Below, in pieces: positions 25,870 through 35,691 of a stretch of DNA of 37,389 nt (positions within the stretch are counted from its first letter, which is position 1; the number at the start of each line of letters is the position of its first letter). The translations under genes and the position numbers were made by a program. The notes below the pieces were generated by a model. It worked only from the letters and a program-made list of their open reading frames with translations. It was not told where the DNA came from and ran no database searches. Source of the stretch: Gammaproteobacteria bacterium (GTDB lineage: Bacteria; Pseudomonadota; Gammaproteobacteria; JAKEHO01); assembly GCA_027296625.1 (NCBI GenBank), contig JAPUIX010000101.1, positions 1 through 37,389 of the forward strand. The letters are read 5' to 3'.

Positions 25870-26496
25870 TCAGCTCCCAAGTTCTTTTTCTACGTCCGAT
25901 AGACTTGCCTGGAACGCGTCCCGTTCAAACAATTTCTCGCCGTAAGTGAACAACGGCTTTGCTGAAGAGGGGAGTTTCACACCATAGTGACCCAGCCGCC
26001 ACAGTAGCGGAGCCATGCAGCAATCCACTAGAGAATACTCATCTGACATAAAATACTGTTTCTGTGAAAACGTTGGTGCAATCGCCGTAAGATTGTCTCG
26101 TAAGGTCTTTCTCGCGTTGGCTGCAGCGATTTCATTTGCGCCAGCCAAATCAGGGACCAGTCCATAAAGATCGCGCATAACGCGGTAGCGCAATTGCCGA
26201 TTGTTAGCCCGCGACACCGGATCCACAGGCATCAATGGTGGGTGCGGAAAACGTTCGTCTAAATACTCCATCATAATCTGGGCGTCATACAGAACCAACT
26301 CACGGTCAATCAATGTCAGTATCGCGTTGTACGGATTAAGATCGACCAACTCTTCCGGACGTACGTCATTGTCAACATATTTGATTTCAACATTGATGCC
26401 CTTATCCGCAAGGACAATGCGCACACTGTGGCCAATCGGGCCACTTGGGTCCGAATACAGCACCATAACGGATCGTCTAGTCGCTACTGTAGCCAT
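25870..26496 (-). CDS. sspA: Stringent starvation protein A (GST-fold)
   Basis: A 208-residue glutathione-transferase-like protein that binds RNA polymerase and alters promoter use under starvation in E. coli. The N-terminal thioredoxin-like half reads VMVLYSDPSGPIGHSVRIVL, then the surface motif DLNPYNAILTLIDRELVLYD and QIMMEYLDERFPHPPLMPVDP; the C-terminal helical half ends at WRLGHYGVKLP. SspA lacks the catalytic residues of true GSTs. It lies between petC and sspB, a common gammaproteobacterial arrangement, and follows petC by 72 bp. Confidence 0.94.
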   Translation of the reverse strand: MATVATRRSVMVLYSDPSGPIGHSVRIVLADKGINVEIKYVDNDVRPEELVDLNPYNAILTLIDRELVLYDAQIMMEYLDERFPHPPLMPVDPVSRANNRQLRYRVMRDLYGLVPDLAGANEIAAANARKTLRDNLTAIAPTFSQKQYFMSDEYSLVDCCMAPLLWRLGHYGVKLPSSAKPLFTYGEKLFERDAFQASLSDVEKELGS

Positions 26497-26568
26497 AGAT
26501 GCTCTTCACCTTGAGGTATTTATTTTGGGCTCGCAAACACACAAAGACAACGACTCAATACGTTCACT

Positions 26569-27312
26569 TTATTTTATATCCTTCCAATACTCCTTATTGA
26601 GTAAATACAATACGACAAAAAATACTCCGAGGAATAATAGTACCCATAGTCCAACACGTTCGCGCTCCGCCCGCGCCGGTTCCCCGAGATAGATAAGAAA
26701 ATTGGTAAGATCCAAGACGGTTCTTTGGTATTCTTCTTCTGTTTGACTCCCCGGTATAGCCAGTTCCAAGGTCTCGATAACCTGCGTACCTGTCCCATCT
26801 TCATGTATCTCGGCCCTGTATTTGGGCTTCTGCCATCCCTGGAGCTCCCAGAGAACATGGGGCATTGCCACATTTTCAAATACGAGATTGTTAACCCCGT
26901 TCGGGCGGGACGGATCGAGGTAGAAACTCAGAAAATATGTGTAAAGCCAATCCGCACCACGAGAGCGACCTACCACGGACAGATCTGGCGGCGTTGCCCC
27001 AAAGAACCAATTCCTCGCATCCTCGACGGGCATTGCAACAACCATTGTATCGCCTAGCTTATCGGCCACAAACATCAAGTTGTCCTTCACCTCTTGATCG
27101 CTAAGCTCCAAGTCTCGCCCGATTCGGTTGAAACGCATGTAAGCCGCAGAATGACAGCTCAAGCAATAGTTCACGAAGATTCTTGCACCCCGCCTCAGCG
27201 ATTCCTTATCATCCAGGTCAATCTTTGCTTGCTGTAATGGTATCTCTCCGGCCGCTCCAAACAGTCGAACAGGAAAGCTGGCAAGCAACAAGGCCAACGC
27301 GATAACCTTCAT
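26569..27312 (-). CDS. petC: Cytochrome c1 of the ubiquinol-cytochrome c reductase
   Basis: Haem c subunit of the bc1 complex; it takes electrons from the Rieske protein and passes them to a soluble cytochrome c. The 247 residues start with a signal peptide (KVIALALLLASFPVRLFGA). The haem motif is CLSCH (Cys50-His54). DVARNWFFGATPPDLS-like and RGADWLYTYFLSFYLDP sequences are family features, and the C-terminal segment GLWVLLFLGVFFVVLYLL is a membrane anchor. It overlaps petB by 4 nt (ATGA). Confidence 0.95.
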   Translation of the reverse strand: MKVIALALLLASFPVRLFGAAGEIPLQQAKIDLDDKESLRRGARIFVNYCLSCHSAAYMRFNRIGRDLELSDQEVKDNLMFVADKLGDTMVVAMPVEDARNWFFGATPPDLSVVGRSRGADWLYTYFLSFYLDPSRPNGVNNLVFENVAMPHVLWELQGWQKPKYRAEIHEDGTGTQVIETLELAIPGSQTEEEYQRTVLDLTNFLIYLGEPARAERERVGLWVLLFLGVFFVVLYLLNKEYWKDIK

Positions 27313-28544
27313 TTATATGTCACCCGATCAGGGACAGGTCGCACTCTATCGATTTTCGAATAAATCGGCATAAACAGAAAGAACGAAAAATAAAGGACTG
27401 AGAAGAATCTCGAGAGAAACGCGGATGTCGGCGTTGGGATCTGCGTACCGAGATACCCAAGTGCAAGAAAGCTTACCGCGAACGTGCCCAATGCCACTCG
27501 AGATATCCACCCCCGATAGCGAATCGATTTGACGGGGCTCCGATCAAGCCACGGCAATAGGAAAAACAAGAACACCGCCGCTCCCATGGCCAGAAAACCG
27601 CCCAAGGGGTGAGGAACCGCACGCAGAATTGCGTAGAAGGGCGTAAAGTACCACAGCGGCTTGATGTGCTCGGGCGTTTGTAATGGATCGGCAGGTACGA
27701 AGTTGTCTGCCTCTATAAACCATCCGCCAAATTCAGGCGCATAAAACACAATGGCTAAAAAGATGATCAAAAACCCCACAGCACCAACCATGTCCTTTAT
27801 GGTGTAGTATGGATGAAACGGGATGCCGTCCAGCGGTACGCCATTTACGTCTCTCTTCTCCTTTATCTCAATACCGTCCGGATTATTGGATCCGACCTCA
27901 TGCAGGGCCAAGAGATGGACCAAGACCAGTGCCAGCAGTATGAGCGGTAAAGCGATCACGTGAAACGCAAAGAAGCGATTCAAGGTTACATCAGAAATGA
28001 CATAATCACCGCGAATCCAAAGAACTAAGCTATCTCCGACGAAAGGGATGACCCCAAACAAAGAGACAATGACCTGAGCGCCCCAGTACGACATTTGGCC
28101 CCAGGGCAAAAGGTAGCCTGTGAACGCCTCAGCCATCAGCGTCAGATAGAGGAGCATCCCAGTTATCCATAACAACTCACGTGGCCGTTTGTAAGATCCA
28201 TACATCAAGGCTCGGAACATATGCAGGTAGACAACGACAAAAAATGCGGAGGCGCCAGCAGCGTGTATGTAACGGATCAGCCAACCCCATTCCACATCTC
28301 TCATAATATATTCTACTGAAGCGAACGCCTGTTCAGCACTTGGCTTGTAATTCATCGTAAGCCAGATGCCCGTCAGGATCTGCAACAACAACACCAGCAG
28401 CGCCAACGACCCGAAGATGTACCAAACGTTGAAATTCTTCGGTGCGTAATATTTGGCGAGGTGCTCGTTCCATAGCTTGGTCAGCGGAAAGCGTGCATCA
28501 ATCCAACTGATGGTGGCATTCATCGATCGAATAAACGAATTCAT
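27309..28544 (-). CDS. petB: Cytochrome b of the ubiquinol-cytochrome c reductase
   Basis: Polytopic membrane subunit carrying two b haems and the quinol oxidation and reduction sites. It has 411 residues. AKYYAPKNFNVWYIFGSLAL starts the membrane part; GWLIRYIHAAGASAFFVVV and HMFRALMYGSYK hold the first haem ligands; FHVIALPLILLALVLVHLLA with HEVGSNNPDG holds the second pair; FIPFVGDSLVL-like and PEFGGWFIEADNF mark the Qo loop region, with YFTPFYAILRAVP following. It shares one base with the petA stop (TAATG) and overlaps petC by 4 nt, so it is coupled with both. Confidence 0.97.
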   Translation of the reverse strand: MNSFIRSMNATISWIDARFPLTKLWNEHLAKYYAPKNFNVWYIFGSLALLVLLLQILTGIWLTMNYKPSAEQAFASVEYIMRDVEWGWLIRYIHAAGASAFFVVVYLHMFRALMYGSYKRPRELLWITGMLLYLTLMAEAFTGYLLPWGQMSYWGAQVIVSLFGVIPFVGDSLVLWIRGDYVISDVTLNRFFAFHVIALPLILLALVLVHLLALHEVGSNNPDGIEIKEKRDVNGVPLDGIPFHPYYTIKDMVGAVGFLIIFLAIVFYAPEFGGWFIEADNFVPADPLQTPEHIKPLWYFTPFYAILRAVPHPLGGFLAMGAAVFLFFLLPWLDRSPVKSIRYRGWISRVALGTFAVSFLALGYLGTQIPTPTSAFLSRFFSVLYFSFFLFMPIYSKIDRVRPVPDRVTYK

Positions 28545-29137
28545 TATGCGACCGCTCCATCGTCGCCGATCAAAAGACGTGTTGTGCTAAGAAAGCGGTA
28601 GGGCGGGACGATCAGATTTGCAGGGGCCGGCCAACCTTTGTAGACGCGACCAGCCAGGTCAAAAAGAGAACCATGGCATGGACAGAAAAACCCGCCAGGC
28701 CAACGGGGACCCAGGTCGCGGGCGCCGCCCCTCGCCACGAGCTTGGGCGAACATCCGAGATGCGTACACAACCCGATCACAACAAGATATTCAGGTGTGA
28801 TCGATCGGTACTCATTCTTAGCATATTCGGGCTGTTGCGCCTCCTCTGAGGTGGGATCAACTAACTTATCATCGAGTGACGGCAATGTAGCCAATGTCTC
28901 CTCACTACGTCTTAGGATCCATACGGGTTTACCACGCCATTTGTCCACCATCAGCTGCCCTGGCTTCAATCTGCTGATATCCACCTCAACTGGCCCACCG
29001 ATCGCTCTGGCCCGCGCACTCGGCTTCATGGACGCAACGAAGGGCACCGCGGCGAATACGATGCCGACGGCGCCTATCAGGGTGCTCAGCGCCGTAAGAA
29101 ATCGCCGCCTGGCGCCGTCTACGGCGTTTTCACTCAT
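28544..29137 (-). CDS. petA: Rieske iron-sulfur subunit of the ubiquinol-cytochrome c reductase
   Basis: The 2Fe-2S protein that oxidises ubiquinol and passes an electron to cytochrome c1. The 197 residues contain an N-terminal twin-arginine-like signal (ARRRFLTALSTLIGAVGIVF), then a soluble domain. The Rieske boxes are CTHLGC (124-129) and CPCHGS (152-157), giving the two Cys and two His ligands. It is the first gene of petA-petB-petC; the divergent degS lies upstream, with a -10 TATAAT at 29211-29206. It is needed only in a respiring cell with a quinone pool. Confidence 0.97.
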   Translation of the reverse strand: MSENAVDGARRRFLTALSTLIGAVGIVFAAVPFVASMKPSARARAIGGPVEVDISRLKPGQLMVDKWRGKPVWILRRSEETLATLPSLDDKLVDPTSEEAQQPEYAKNEYRSITPEYLVVIGLCTHLGCSPKLVARGGARDLGPRWPGGFFCPCHGSLFDLAGRVYKGWPAPANLIVPPYRFLSTTRLLIGDDGAVA

Positions 29138-29205
29138 GTGGTTCTTCCCTCAAATTAGGGTGTAGGTACAATAGGAAAGGCAAAATTATGAATCCAAAAT
29201 TAACA

Positions 29206-29211
29206 ATTATA
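29206..29211 (-). promoter_or_regulatory. Candidate -10 box for petA
   Basis: A perfect TATAAT on the minus strand about 69 nt upstream of the petA ATG, in the AT-rich divergent region shared with degS. No good -35 sequence is seen at 16-18 bp, so the call is tentative. Confidence 0.35.
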
Positions 29212-29293
29212 ACATGATAGATTAGTGCGTCCTGATTACGACCGTTGCACTGGGCAGACCGCCAGTTTGTTCTTCTCCTACAGGATATCGCCG

Positions 29294-30472
29294 ATGCAGT
29301 TTAAAAAAATGCTCACTTTCATTGTCCAGTCGATCACCATCGGCCTCGCCGCAGCGTTTGTGATATTACTGCTTCGATCCCACCTGTCCGTGGACCAACC
29401 AACCATTGCAATGGGTGCTGGGGCGAAGCCCAGCGACACGTTTTTTCGCGCCATTGGTGCGCCACCCATTTCCAAACACGAGGTGGCCTCTTATGCGGAT
29501 GCAGTCGAAGCTGCGATACCCGCCGTCGTCAACATCCATACCGCGAAAATCCTCCCACAGCGGACCAATCCACTCTTTGAAGATCCTTTGTTCCGGCATT
29601 TCTTTGGTGATGCACAAATGTTACCAAGCAAGCGACTTGAGACCAGCTTAGGATCAGGCGTCATTATCGACAATGAAGGATACATCTTAACGAACGTTCA
29701 CGTGATCGAAGGTGCTGATGAAATCAAGGTTACATTAAATGACGGACGCCAAGCGGAAGCGATTATCGTCGGCACAGACCCCGAAAGCGATCTCGCCGTA
29801 CTCCAAATTGGACTTGATGACCTGCCGTCCATCGCTTTCGGCAATTCTGATGCGCTCCGCGTTGGCGACGTAGTATTGGCGATCGGCAATCCCTACGGCT
29901 ATGCACAAACGGTCACCCAAGGTATTGTCAGTGCAACCGGCCGCGATCAGCTCGGCATCAACACTTTTGAAGATTTTATCCAGACAGACGCGGCCATTAA
30001 CCCAGGTAATTCTGGTGGTGCACTGGTTAACGTTCAGGGAGAGCTCATTGGAATCAATACGGTGATTTACTCTAAGACCGGCGCCTCCCATGGAATCAGC
30101 TTTGCCATCCCGATGAGCATCGCCAAGGAAGTGATGGATGAAATCATCCAATTCGGGCGCGTTGTGCGCGGATGGTTGGGTCTCGTTGCTCGGCGCGTCC
30201 CCCCAGAGCTAGCCACGTCCCCTGGTTCATTCGAAAGCGGGGTTTTGGTGGCCGCTGTGCTAACGAACGGACCGGCAGACCAGGCGGGTATTGAGCCGGG
30301 AGATATCGTTACCCATATTAGGGGCCAGCCTGTTACTGACGCCGGGCAGGCCATTCGCACGATCGCTAAGATTGAACCTGGCACCGAAATTACCGTGACC
30401 GTGCGACGTGGAGAAGACCAACTCACCCTTCGGCCAACGGTTGTGCAACGACCACCGGTATCTCCCCGCTGA
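29294..30472 (+). CDS. degS: Periplasmic serine protease of the DegS/AlgW (HtrA) type
   Basis: Membrane-anchored periplasmic protease that, in E. coli and Pseudomonas, cuts the anti-sigma factor RseA/MucA when its PDZ domain senses misfolded porins. Starting at 29294 (MQFKKMLTFIVQSITIGLAA) the protein has 392 residues, with a single N-terminal membrane segment. The trypsin-like triad is His136 (TNVHVIEG), Asp166 (ESDLAVLQI) and Ser240 (NPGNSGGALVN). One PDZ domain follows (GVLVAAVLTNGPADQAGIEPGD), which favours DegS over two-PDZ DegP. An upstream in-frame GTG at 29225 adds 23 non-conserved residues. It converges on hisC. Confidence 0.93.
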   Translation: MQFKKMLTFIVQSITIGLAAAFVILLLRSHLSVDQPTIAMGAGAKPSDTFFRAIGAPPISKHEVASYADAVEAAIPAVVNIHTAKILPQRTNPLFEDPLFRHFFGDAQMLPSKRLETSLGSGVIIDNEGYILTNVHVIEGADEIKVTLNDGRQAEAIIVGTDPESDLAVLQIGLDDLPSIAFGNSDALRVGDVVLAIGNPYGYAQTVTQGIVSATGRDQLGINTFEDFIQTDAAINPGNSGGALVNVQGELIGINTVIYSKTGASHGISFAIPMSIAKEVMDEIIQFGRVVRGWLGLVARRVPPELATSPGSFESGVLVAAVLTNGPADQAGIEPGDIVTHIRGQPVTDAGQAIRTIAKIEPGTEITVTVRRGEDQLTLRPTVVQRPPVSPR

Positions 30473-30494
30473 GCGCCGCATGTCAACTTGGGGT

Positions 30495-31586
30495 TCACAA
30501 GAGCGATACCAACGCACTCAGAAATTGCCTATTCTGCTCAGCGCTCCCTACGGTGACACGGAGACACGCTTGTAACAGCGCGTGAGTCCCATCGAGATTC
30601 TTAATCAGGATCCCTTGTGTTTTAAGGCCCTCGAAGACACCAGTCACCCGATCGCGTCTCGTCTGAAAGAGGATGAAGTTCGTCTGGCTGGGCCACGCCC
30701 TTACCCCATCCAAAGCCGACAGTTCGTCAAGCATGGTGTCCCTGTCTTTACATATTCGCCGCGTCTGCTCATCCAAAACTTCATGTCGAGCCAAGATAAA
30801 CTCCGCGCTGACCTGGGTAAGCATTCCAATATTGTAGGGTAGCCGCACCTTGTCGAACTCGTTGAGCCATTCGCTTCGCCCAGCCAGCATACCGAGGCGC
30901 AACCCTGCAAGACCCAACTTAGATACAGTGCGCATGATAAGGAGGTTATCATACGCCTGTAGATAGCCCATTAAGGTTTCACCAGAAAAAGCGTGATACG
31001 CCTCGTCCACTACAACAAGCCCTGGGGATACGCGAATAATCTCCTCAACAGCCGATAAATCGAACAGATTACCGGTCGGATTGTTCGGCCACGCCAAAAA
31101 CACGGCTGCCGGTTGCGTCTCTTCGATAGTGCCGAGCATTGCGGAGAGATCAAGATTGAAATCTTCCAACATCAAGGGAACACCAACAAAATGCATCCCG
31201 TGCACTTCTGCGCTGGCGCGGTACATTACAAAGGTCGGCTCAGGAGCGAGCAACGACCGTTCAGGTGCCGCGAGCGCCACTATTATGATTTGGATCAATT
31301 CATCGGAACCATTCCCCAGCAAGATATCCACATTCACCGGCACATGCATAACGTCGCGCAGTCGACCTATTAAATCGCGGGGAGCAGGATTAGGATATCG
31401 ATTAAGATTGACTTCCTTGAGACGCTGTAACCACTCATCCTTAAGGTGTTCGGGCCACGTGTATGGGTTTTCCATCGCATCGAGCTTGATAAGCCCCTGT
31501 GGCTCTGGCACATGATAGGCCGATGCCGCGCGCACCTCCGGCCGGATCCAGCGGGCAACCTTTTCCTGTAGCAGCTCTTTGGCCAT
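30495..31586 (-). CDS. hisC: Histidinol-phosphate aminotransferase
   Basis: PLP-dependent enzyme of histidine biosynthesis that converts imidazole-acetol phosphate to histidinol phosphate. It has 363 residues. Conserved features: LDAMENPY at the N-terminus, NRYPNPAPRDLIGRLR, LLGNGSDELIQIIIVAL, FLAWPNNPTGN, VVDEAYHAFSG and the PLP lysine in MRTVSKLGLAGLRLGML (Lys223). The last gene in the hisG-hisD-hisC direction, it ends 22 bp from the convergent degS stop, leaving little room for terminators. Confidence 0.96.
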   Translation of the reverse strand: MAKELLQEKVARWIRPEVRAASAYHVPEPQGLIKLDAMENPYTWPEHLKDEWLQRLKEVNLNRYPNPAPRDLIGRLRDVMHVPVNVDILLGNGSDELIQIIIVALAAPERSLLAPEPTFVMYRASAEVHGMHFVGVPLMLEDFNLDLSAMLGTIEETQPAAVFLAWPNNPTGNLFDLSAVEEIIRVSPGLVVVDEAYHAFSGETLMGYLQAYDNLLIMRTVSKLGLAGLRLGMLAGRSEWLNEFDKVRLPYNIGMLTQVSAEFILARHEVLDEQTRRICKDRDTMLDELSALDGVRAWPSQTNFILFQTRRDRVTGVFEGLKTQGILIKNLDGTHALLQACLRVTVGSAEQNRQFLSALVSLL

Positions 31587-31655
31587 GTTAATAAAAAAGA
31601 ATTTGGCAAAAACGGATGCTGCAGAAGGGGCTGGGTTGCAGTCCGCTCGCTGTTG

Positions 31656-32963
31656 CTACTGTACCTTTCGCTTCATCCGAAACTCTGCCGATCGCGCATG
31701 TGCTGTGAGCCCCTCACCACGCGCCAGCGTCGCAGCCGTTTTGCCCAGATCAGCAGCTGCGCGGGCAGAGCACTTGATCAACGACGAGCGCTTCTGGAAA
31801 TCATAAACGCCAAGCGGAGAAGAGTAACGCGCGGTACGGGACGTCGGCAATACATGGTTTGGGCCCGCGCAATAGTCACCAAGCACCTCAGACGTGTAGT
31901 ACCCCATGAAGATAGCGCCTGCATGACGGACGCTATTCAACAAAGCATCGGGATCGGCAACGGCCAGTTCAAGGTGCTCAGGTGCAATGACGTTCACCAG
32001 ATCGACCGCTTCATCGAGGTTTGCGACGTGAATCAAGGCACCACGCCGATCAAGCGATGTGCGGATGATCTCAGTTCGCTCCATGTCGGGCAAAAGACGT
32101 TCAATACTGGCCGCGATCCGATCTAGAAATTCCGCGTCGGGGGAAATCAGAAGAGCTTGAGCATCTTCATCGTGTTCAGCCTGGGCGAAAAGATCCATAG
32201 CAATCCAATCCGGATCGGCCTGGCCGTCACAGATCACCACCACCTCGGATGGCCCGGCGATCATGTCGATACCCACAATGCCAAACACCAACCGTTTTGC
32301 CTCGGTGACATAAACATTGCCAGGGCCGACAATCTTATCGACTTTGGGCACCGTCTCCGTACCGTACGCCAAGGCCGCCACAGCCTGCGCACCACCCACG
32401 GAAAACGCGCGGTTCACACCTGCAATAGACGCAGCAGCCAGGACGAGTTCATTCGCATCATCATCTGGAATCGGTACAACCATGGTGACATCAACAACGC
32501 CCGCGACCTTAGCCGGGATCACGTTCATAAGGACCGATGACGGGTAGGCAGCCTTGCCGCCCGGAACATAAACGCCTATACGGTCAAGTGGCACAATCTT
32601 CTGGCCCAATAACGTGCCGTCATCATCCGTGTAACTCCACGAAGGTTGCTGCTGGTGTTCATGGTATCTACGTATACGGTCTGCTGCGGTCTGTAAGGCG
32701 TCCCTTAACACAACAGGCAGCCGATCCAAGGCTTCTGCCAGCCGATCATTCGGAATGACGAGGTCAGCTGCGGCGCCGACATGTCGCCGGTCAAACCGGT
32801 TCGTATGACCAATAAGCGCAGCATCCCCTCGGCGGCGCACGTCGTCCACAATCGTTTTGACGATTTGCACCGTTTCAGCATTCTCCTCATCATCCCGCGC
32901 AAGCAGCTCTTCGAGTTGCTCCAGAAAATTTGGGTCGCTATTGTCAAGTTTTCGCATCTTCAT
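31656..32963 (-). CDS. hisD: Histidinol dehydrogenase
   Basis: Zinc-dependent, NAD-linked enzyme that oxidises histidinol to histidine in two steps. The 435 residues contain [96 protein letters not shown] (zinc ligands and catalytic His) and [32 protein letters not shown]-type C-terminal ligands. It lies 15 nt downstream of hisG and 69 bp upstream of hisC. Confidence 0.97.
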   Translation of the reverse strand: MKMRKLDNSDPNFLEQLEELLARDDEENAETVQIVKTIVDDVRRRGDAALIGHTNRFDRRHVGAAADLVIPNDRLAEALDRLPVVLRDALQTAADRIRRYHEHQQQPSWSYTDDDGTLLGQKIVPLDRIGVYVPGGKAAYPSSVLMNVIPAKVAGVVDVTMVVPIPDDDANELVLAAASIAGVNRAFSVGGAQAVAALAYGTETVPKVDKIVGPGNVYVTEAKRLVFGIVGIDMIAGPSEVVVICDGQADPDWIAMDLFAQAEHDEDAQALLISPDAEFLDRIAASIERLLPDMERTEIIRTSLDRRGALIHVANLDEAVDLVNVIAPEHLELAVADPDALLNSVRHAGAIFMGYYTSEVLGDYCAGPNHVLPTSRTARYSSPLGVYDFQKRSSLIKCSARAAADLGKTAATLARGEGLTAHARSAEFRMKRKVQ

Positions 32964-32978
32964 GTGGCCAGTACGCCA

Positions 32979-33605
32979 TTAGCCTGGTTTCACGACCTGA
33001 GAAAGCTGCTGTATCACCTCCTTGATACGAGCGCGTTTCATTTTCATCGACGCTTTGTTGACAATAACCCAAGAGCTAATATCCGCAATAAGTTCCATAG
33101 GAACCAAGTTATTCGCCCTCAGAGTATTTCCAGTATCAACGAGATCGACAATGCGATCAGCCAACCCCATCAAAGGGGCTAACTCCATGGACCCATAGAG
33201 TCTGATGATCTCGACCTGAATACCCTTTGCCGCAAAGTAACGCCGTGTGGTGTTCACATACTTGGTTGCAACACGTAAGCGCCCAACCACATCTTTGGCA
33301 TCACGAGGCCCTGCTACCATCATTTTGCAACGGGCAACACCCAGATCCAGAGGCTCGTACACCCCATCACCGGCATACTCCATGAGCACATCCTTGCCCG
33401 CGATACCAATATCTGCTGCCCCATATTCCACGTAGGTGGGTACATCGTTCGCCCGAATAATGACAATCTTCATATCCTTTCGGTTTGTGGGAAGAATTAG
33501 CTTTCGGGAGATGTGCGGGTCTGCGACAGGCCGGATATCTATTTCAGCAAGCATTGGCAATGCTTCGTCGAATATGCGGCCCTTCGAAAGGGCGATCGTA
33601 AGCAT
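32979..33605 (-). CDS. hisG: ATP phosphoribosyltransferase, short (catalytic) form
   Basis: First enzyme of histidine synthesis, condensing ATP with PRPP. At 208 residues it is the short HisG form, which lacks the C-terminal regulatory domain and acts with His[58 protein letters not shown], the [20 protein letters not shown] motif and [21 protein letters not shown] (PRPP loop) are visible. hisZ is not in this window and should be elsewhere on the genome. It lies upstream of hisD and just after a possible small ORF following murA. Confidence 0.95.
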   Translation of the reverse strand: MLTIALSKGRIFDEALPMLAEIDIRPVADPHISRKLILPTNRKDMKIVIIRANDVPTYVEYGAADIGIAGKDVLMEYAGDGVYEPLDLGVARCKMMVAGPRDAKDVVGRLRVATKYVNTTRRYFAAKGIQVEIIRLYGSMELAPLMGLADRIVDLVDTGNTLRANNLVPMELIADISSWVIVNKASMKMKRARIKEVIQQLSQVVKPG

Positions 33606-33608
33606 GTT

Positions 33609-33680
33609 CTACCCAGTCACCGAAGCTGCGGCCACCAGCTCGCGTAACGATACAAAGTATCCGTTGCCCTGTCTGGTCAT
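33609..33680 (-). CDS. Possible small ORF (23 aa) between murA and hisG
   Basis: An ATG at 33680 with GGAG 7 nt upstream opens a 24-codon frame (MTRQGNGYFVSLRELVAAAS, then VTG and TAG) ending 3 nt before the hisG ATG. Position and Shine-Dalgarno suggest a translated leader or coupling peptide, but at this length chance is a real alternative. It has no run of His codons, so it is not a classic histidine attenuator. No function recognised. Confidence 0.3.
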   Translation of the reverse strand: MTRQGNGYFVSLRELVAAASVTG

Positions 33681-33701
33681 CTCGCTGCTCCGGGAGTGTG
33701 G

Positions 33702-34988
<1,287 letters not shown>

Positions 34989-34998
34989 TTAGCTTTTT

Positions 34999-35235
34999 TC
35001 ATCCAGTTAACTTCCAATCGGCGGCTGCACAGGTTTTAAAAGGTAGGGCATGAACGTCAGAGCCCATCCGGTCACGAAGTGTCGTCTTCATTAGTTGATA
35101 TTGTTCAAGGCTTAACCGGGCCTCAAATGCTTCACTGATGACAATCGCCTGAAAATGCATTCCATTGCAGTCCAGGATCTCTTCACAATTCGGGATTCCG
35201 GACTCAGTCATCAAGCAAATCTCACCCGTTTCCAA
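34999..35235 (-). CDS. ibaG: BolA-family protein IbaG
   Basis: A small BolA-like protein (78 residues from the chosen start). GIPNCEEILDCNGMHFQAIVISEAFEARLSLEQ is split by the family's beta-loop; the C-terminus ...DVHALPFKTCAAADW matches the IbaG class (HAV...T..EW). IbaG binds iron-sulfur clusters with monothiol glutaredoxins and supports envelope and acid tolerance in E. coli. I chose TTG at 35235, with GAGGAG 9 nt upstream, so that IP falls at residues 14-15 as in relatives; an internal ATG at 35211 is the alternative. It sits between mlaB and murA, as usual. Confidence 0.85.
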   Translation of the reverse strand: METGEICLMTESGIPNCEEILDCNGMHFQAIVISEAFEARLSLEQYQLMKTTLRDRMGSDVHALPFKTCAAADWKLTG

Positions 35236-35286
35236 CCTGATGCTCTCCTCTAGATAAACCTGGGGCAATTACAGATAAAGTCCTAT

Positions 35287-35292
35287 TTTATA
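35287..35292 (-). promoter_or_regulatory. Candidate -10 box upstream of ibaG-murA
   Basis: TATAAA on the minus strand, embedded in GTATAAAAT, about 52 nt upstream of the ibaG start, in the 159-bp space after mlaB. No good -35 box at standard distance; tentative. A GC-rich imperfect hairpin (about 35307-35333) lies between mlaB and this element and could end the mla transcript. Confidence 0.3.
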
Positions 35293-35394
35293 CGTCTCAA
35301 TACAATGGGGTATCGCACTCTGCATGATCCCCCAAGAATATTAAGCCAGTGCCCCCGAACAAACGGCGGGCGCTCTGTCAACTACAATAAGGTG

Positions 35395-35691
35395 TTAGCG
35401 GGGGAGCAGATAGCCCACACCAGCGACTTTTGCAAGCGCGAGCATTTGAGGAGGCACGTTACGAAAGCGCACCGACACATTGCAATTTTTCGCGGCGCGC
35501 ACCCAGTCAAGAAGCAGCGCCACGCCAGCGCTGTCGATGCGGGTGACCCCTGATAGATCGATCACCTGTGGGGACTGGCCACTGAGTAGCCCGTTCAATT
35601 CCCCAATAATGGTTGGTACAGTTTTAAAGCTTAATTCTCCGTACAGTGCCCACTCGTTATCCGCTCTGCGTTGAAGACAACCCTCGCTCAC
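35395..35691 (-). CDS. mlaB: MlaB, STAS-domain protein of the lipid-asymmetry transporter
   Basis: A 98-residue STAS-domain protein. The strand/helix core VIDLSGVTRIDSAGVALLLDWVR is the STAS signature (IDSAG). MlaB is the cytoplasmic partner that stabilises the ABC transporter MlaFEDB, which moves phospholipids between outer and inner membrane. It overlaps the mlaC stop by 4 nt and follows the gene order mlaE-mlaD-mlaC-mlaB, which fixes the assignment among STAS proteins. Confidence 0.92.
   Translation of the reverse strand: MSEGCLQRRADNEWALYGELSFKTVPTIIGELNGLLSGQSPQVIDLSGVTRIDSAGVALLLDWVRAAKNCNVSVRFRNVPPQMLALAKVAGVGYLLPR

Noticed and set aside
29225-29293. N-terminal extension of degS from a GTG at 29225
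   Set aside because: The 23 residues are not like a membrane anchor; the ATG at 29294 starts directly before the hydrophobic segment expected of DegS.
31587-31655. Possible attenuator between hisD and hisC
   Set aside because: Only weak, short pairings can be drawn; no His-rich leader peptide and no T-run after a stable stem.
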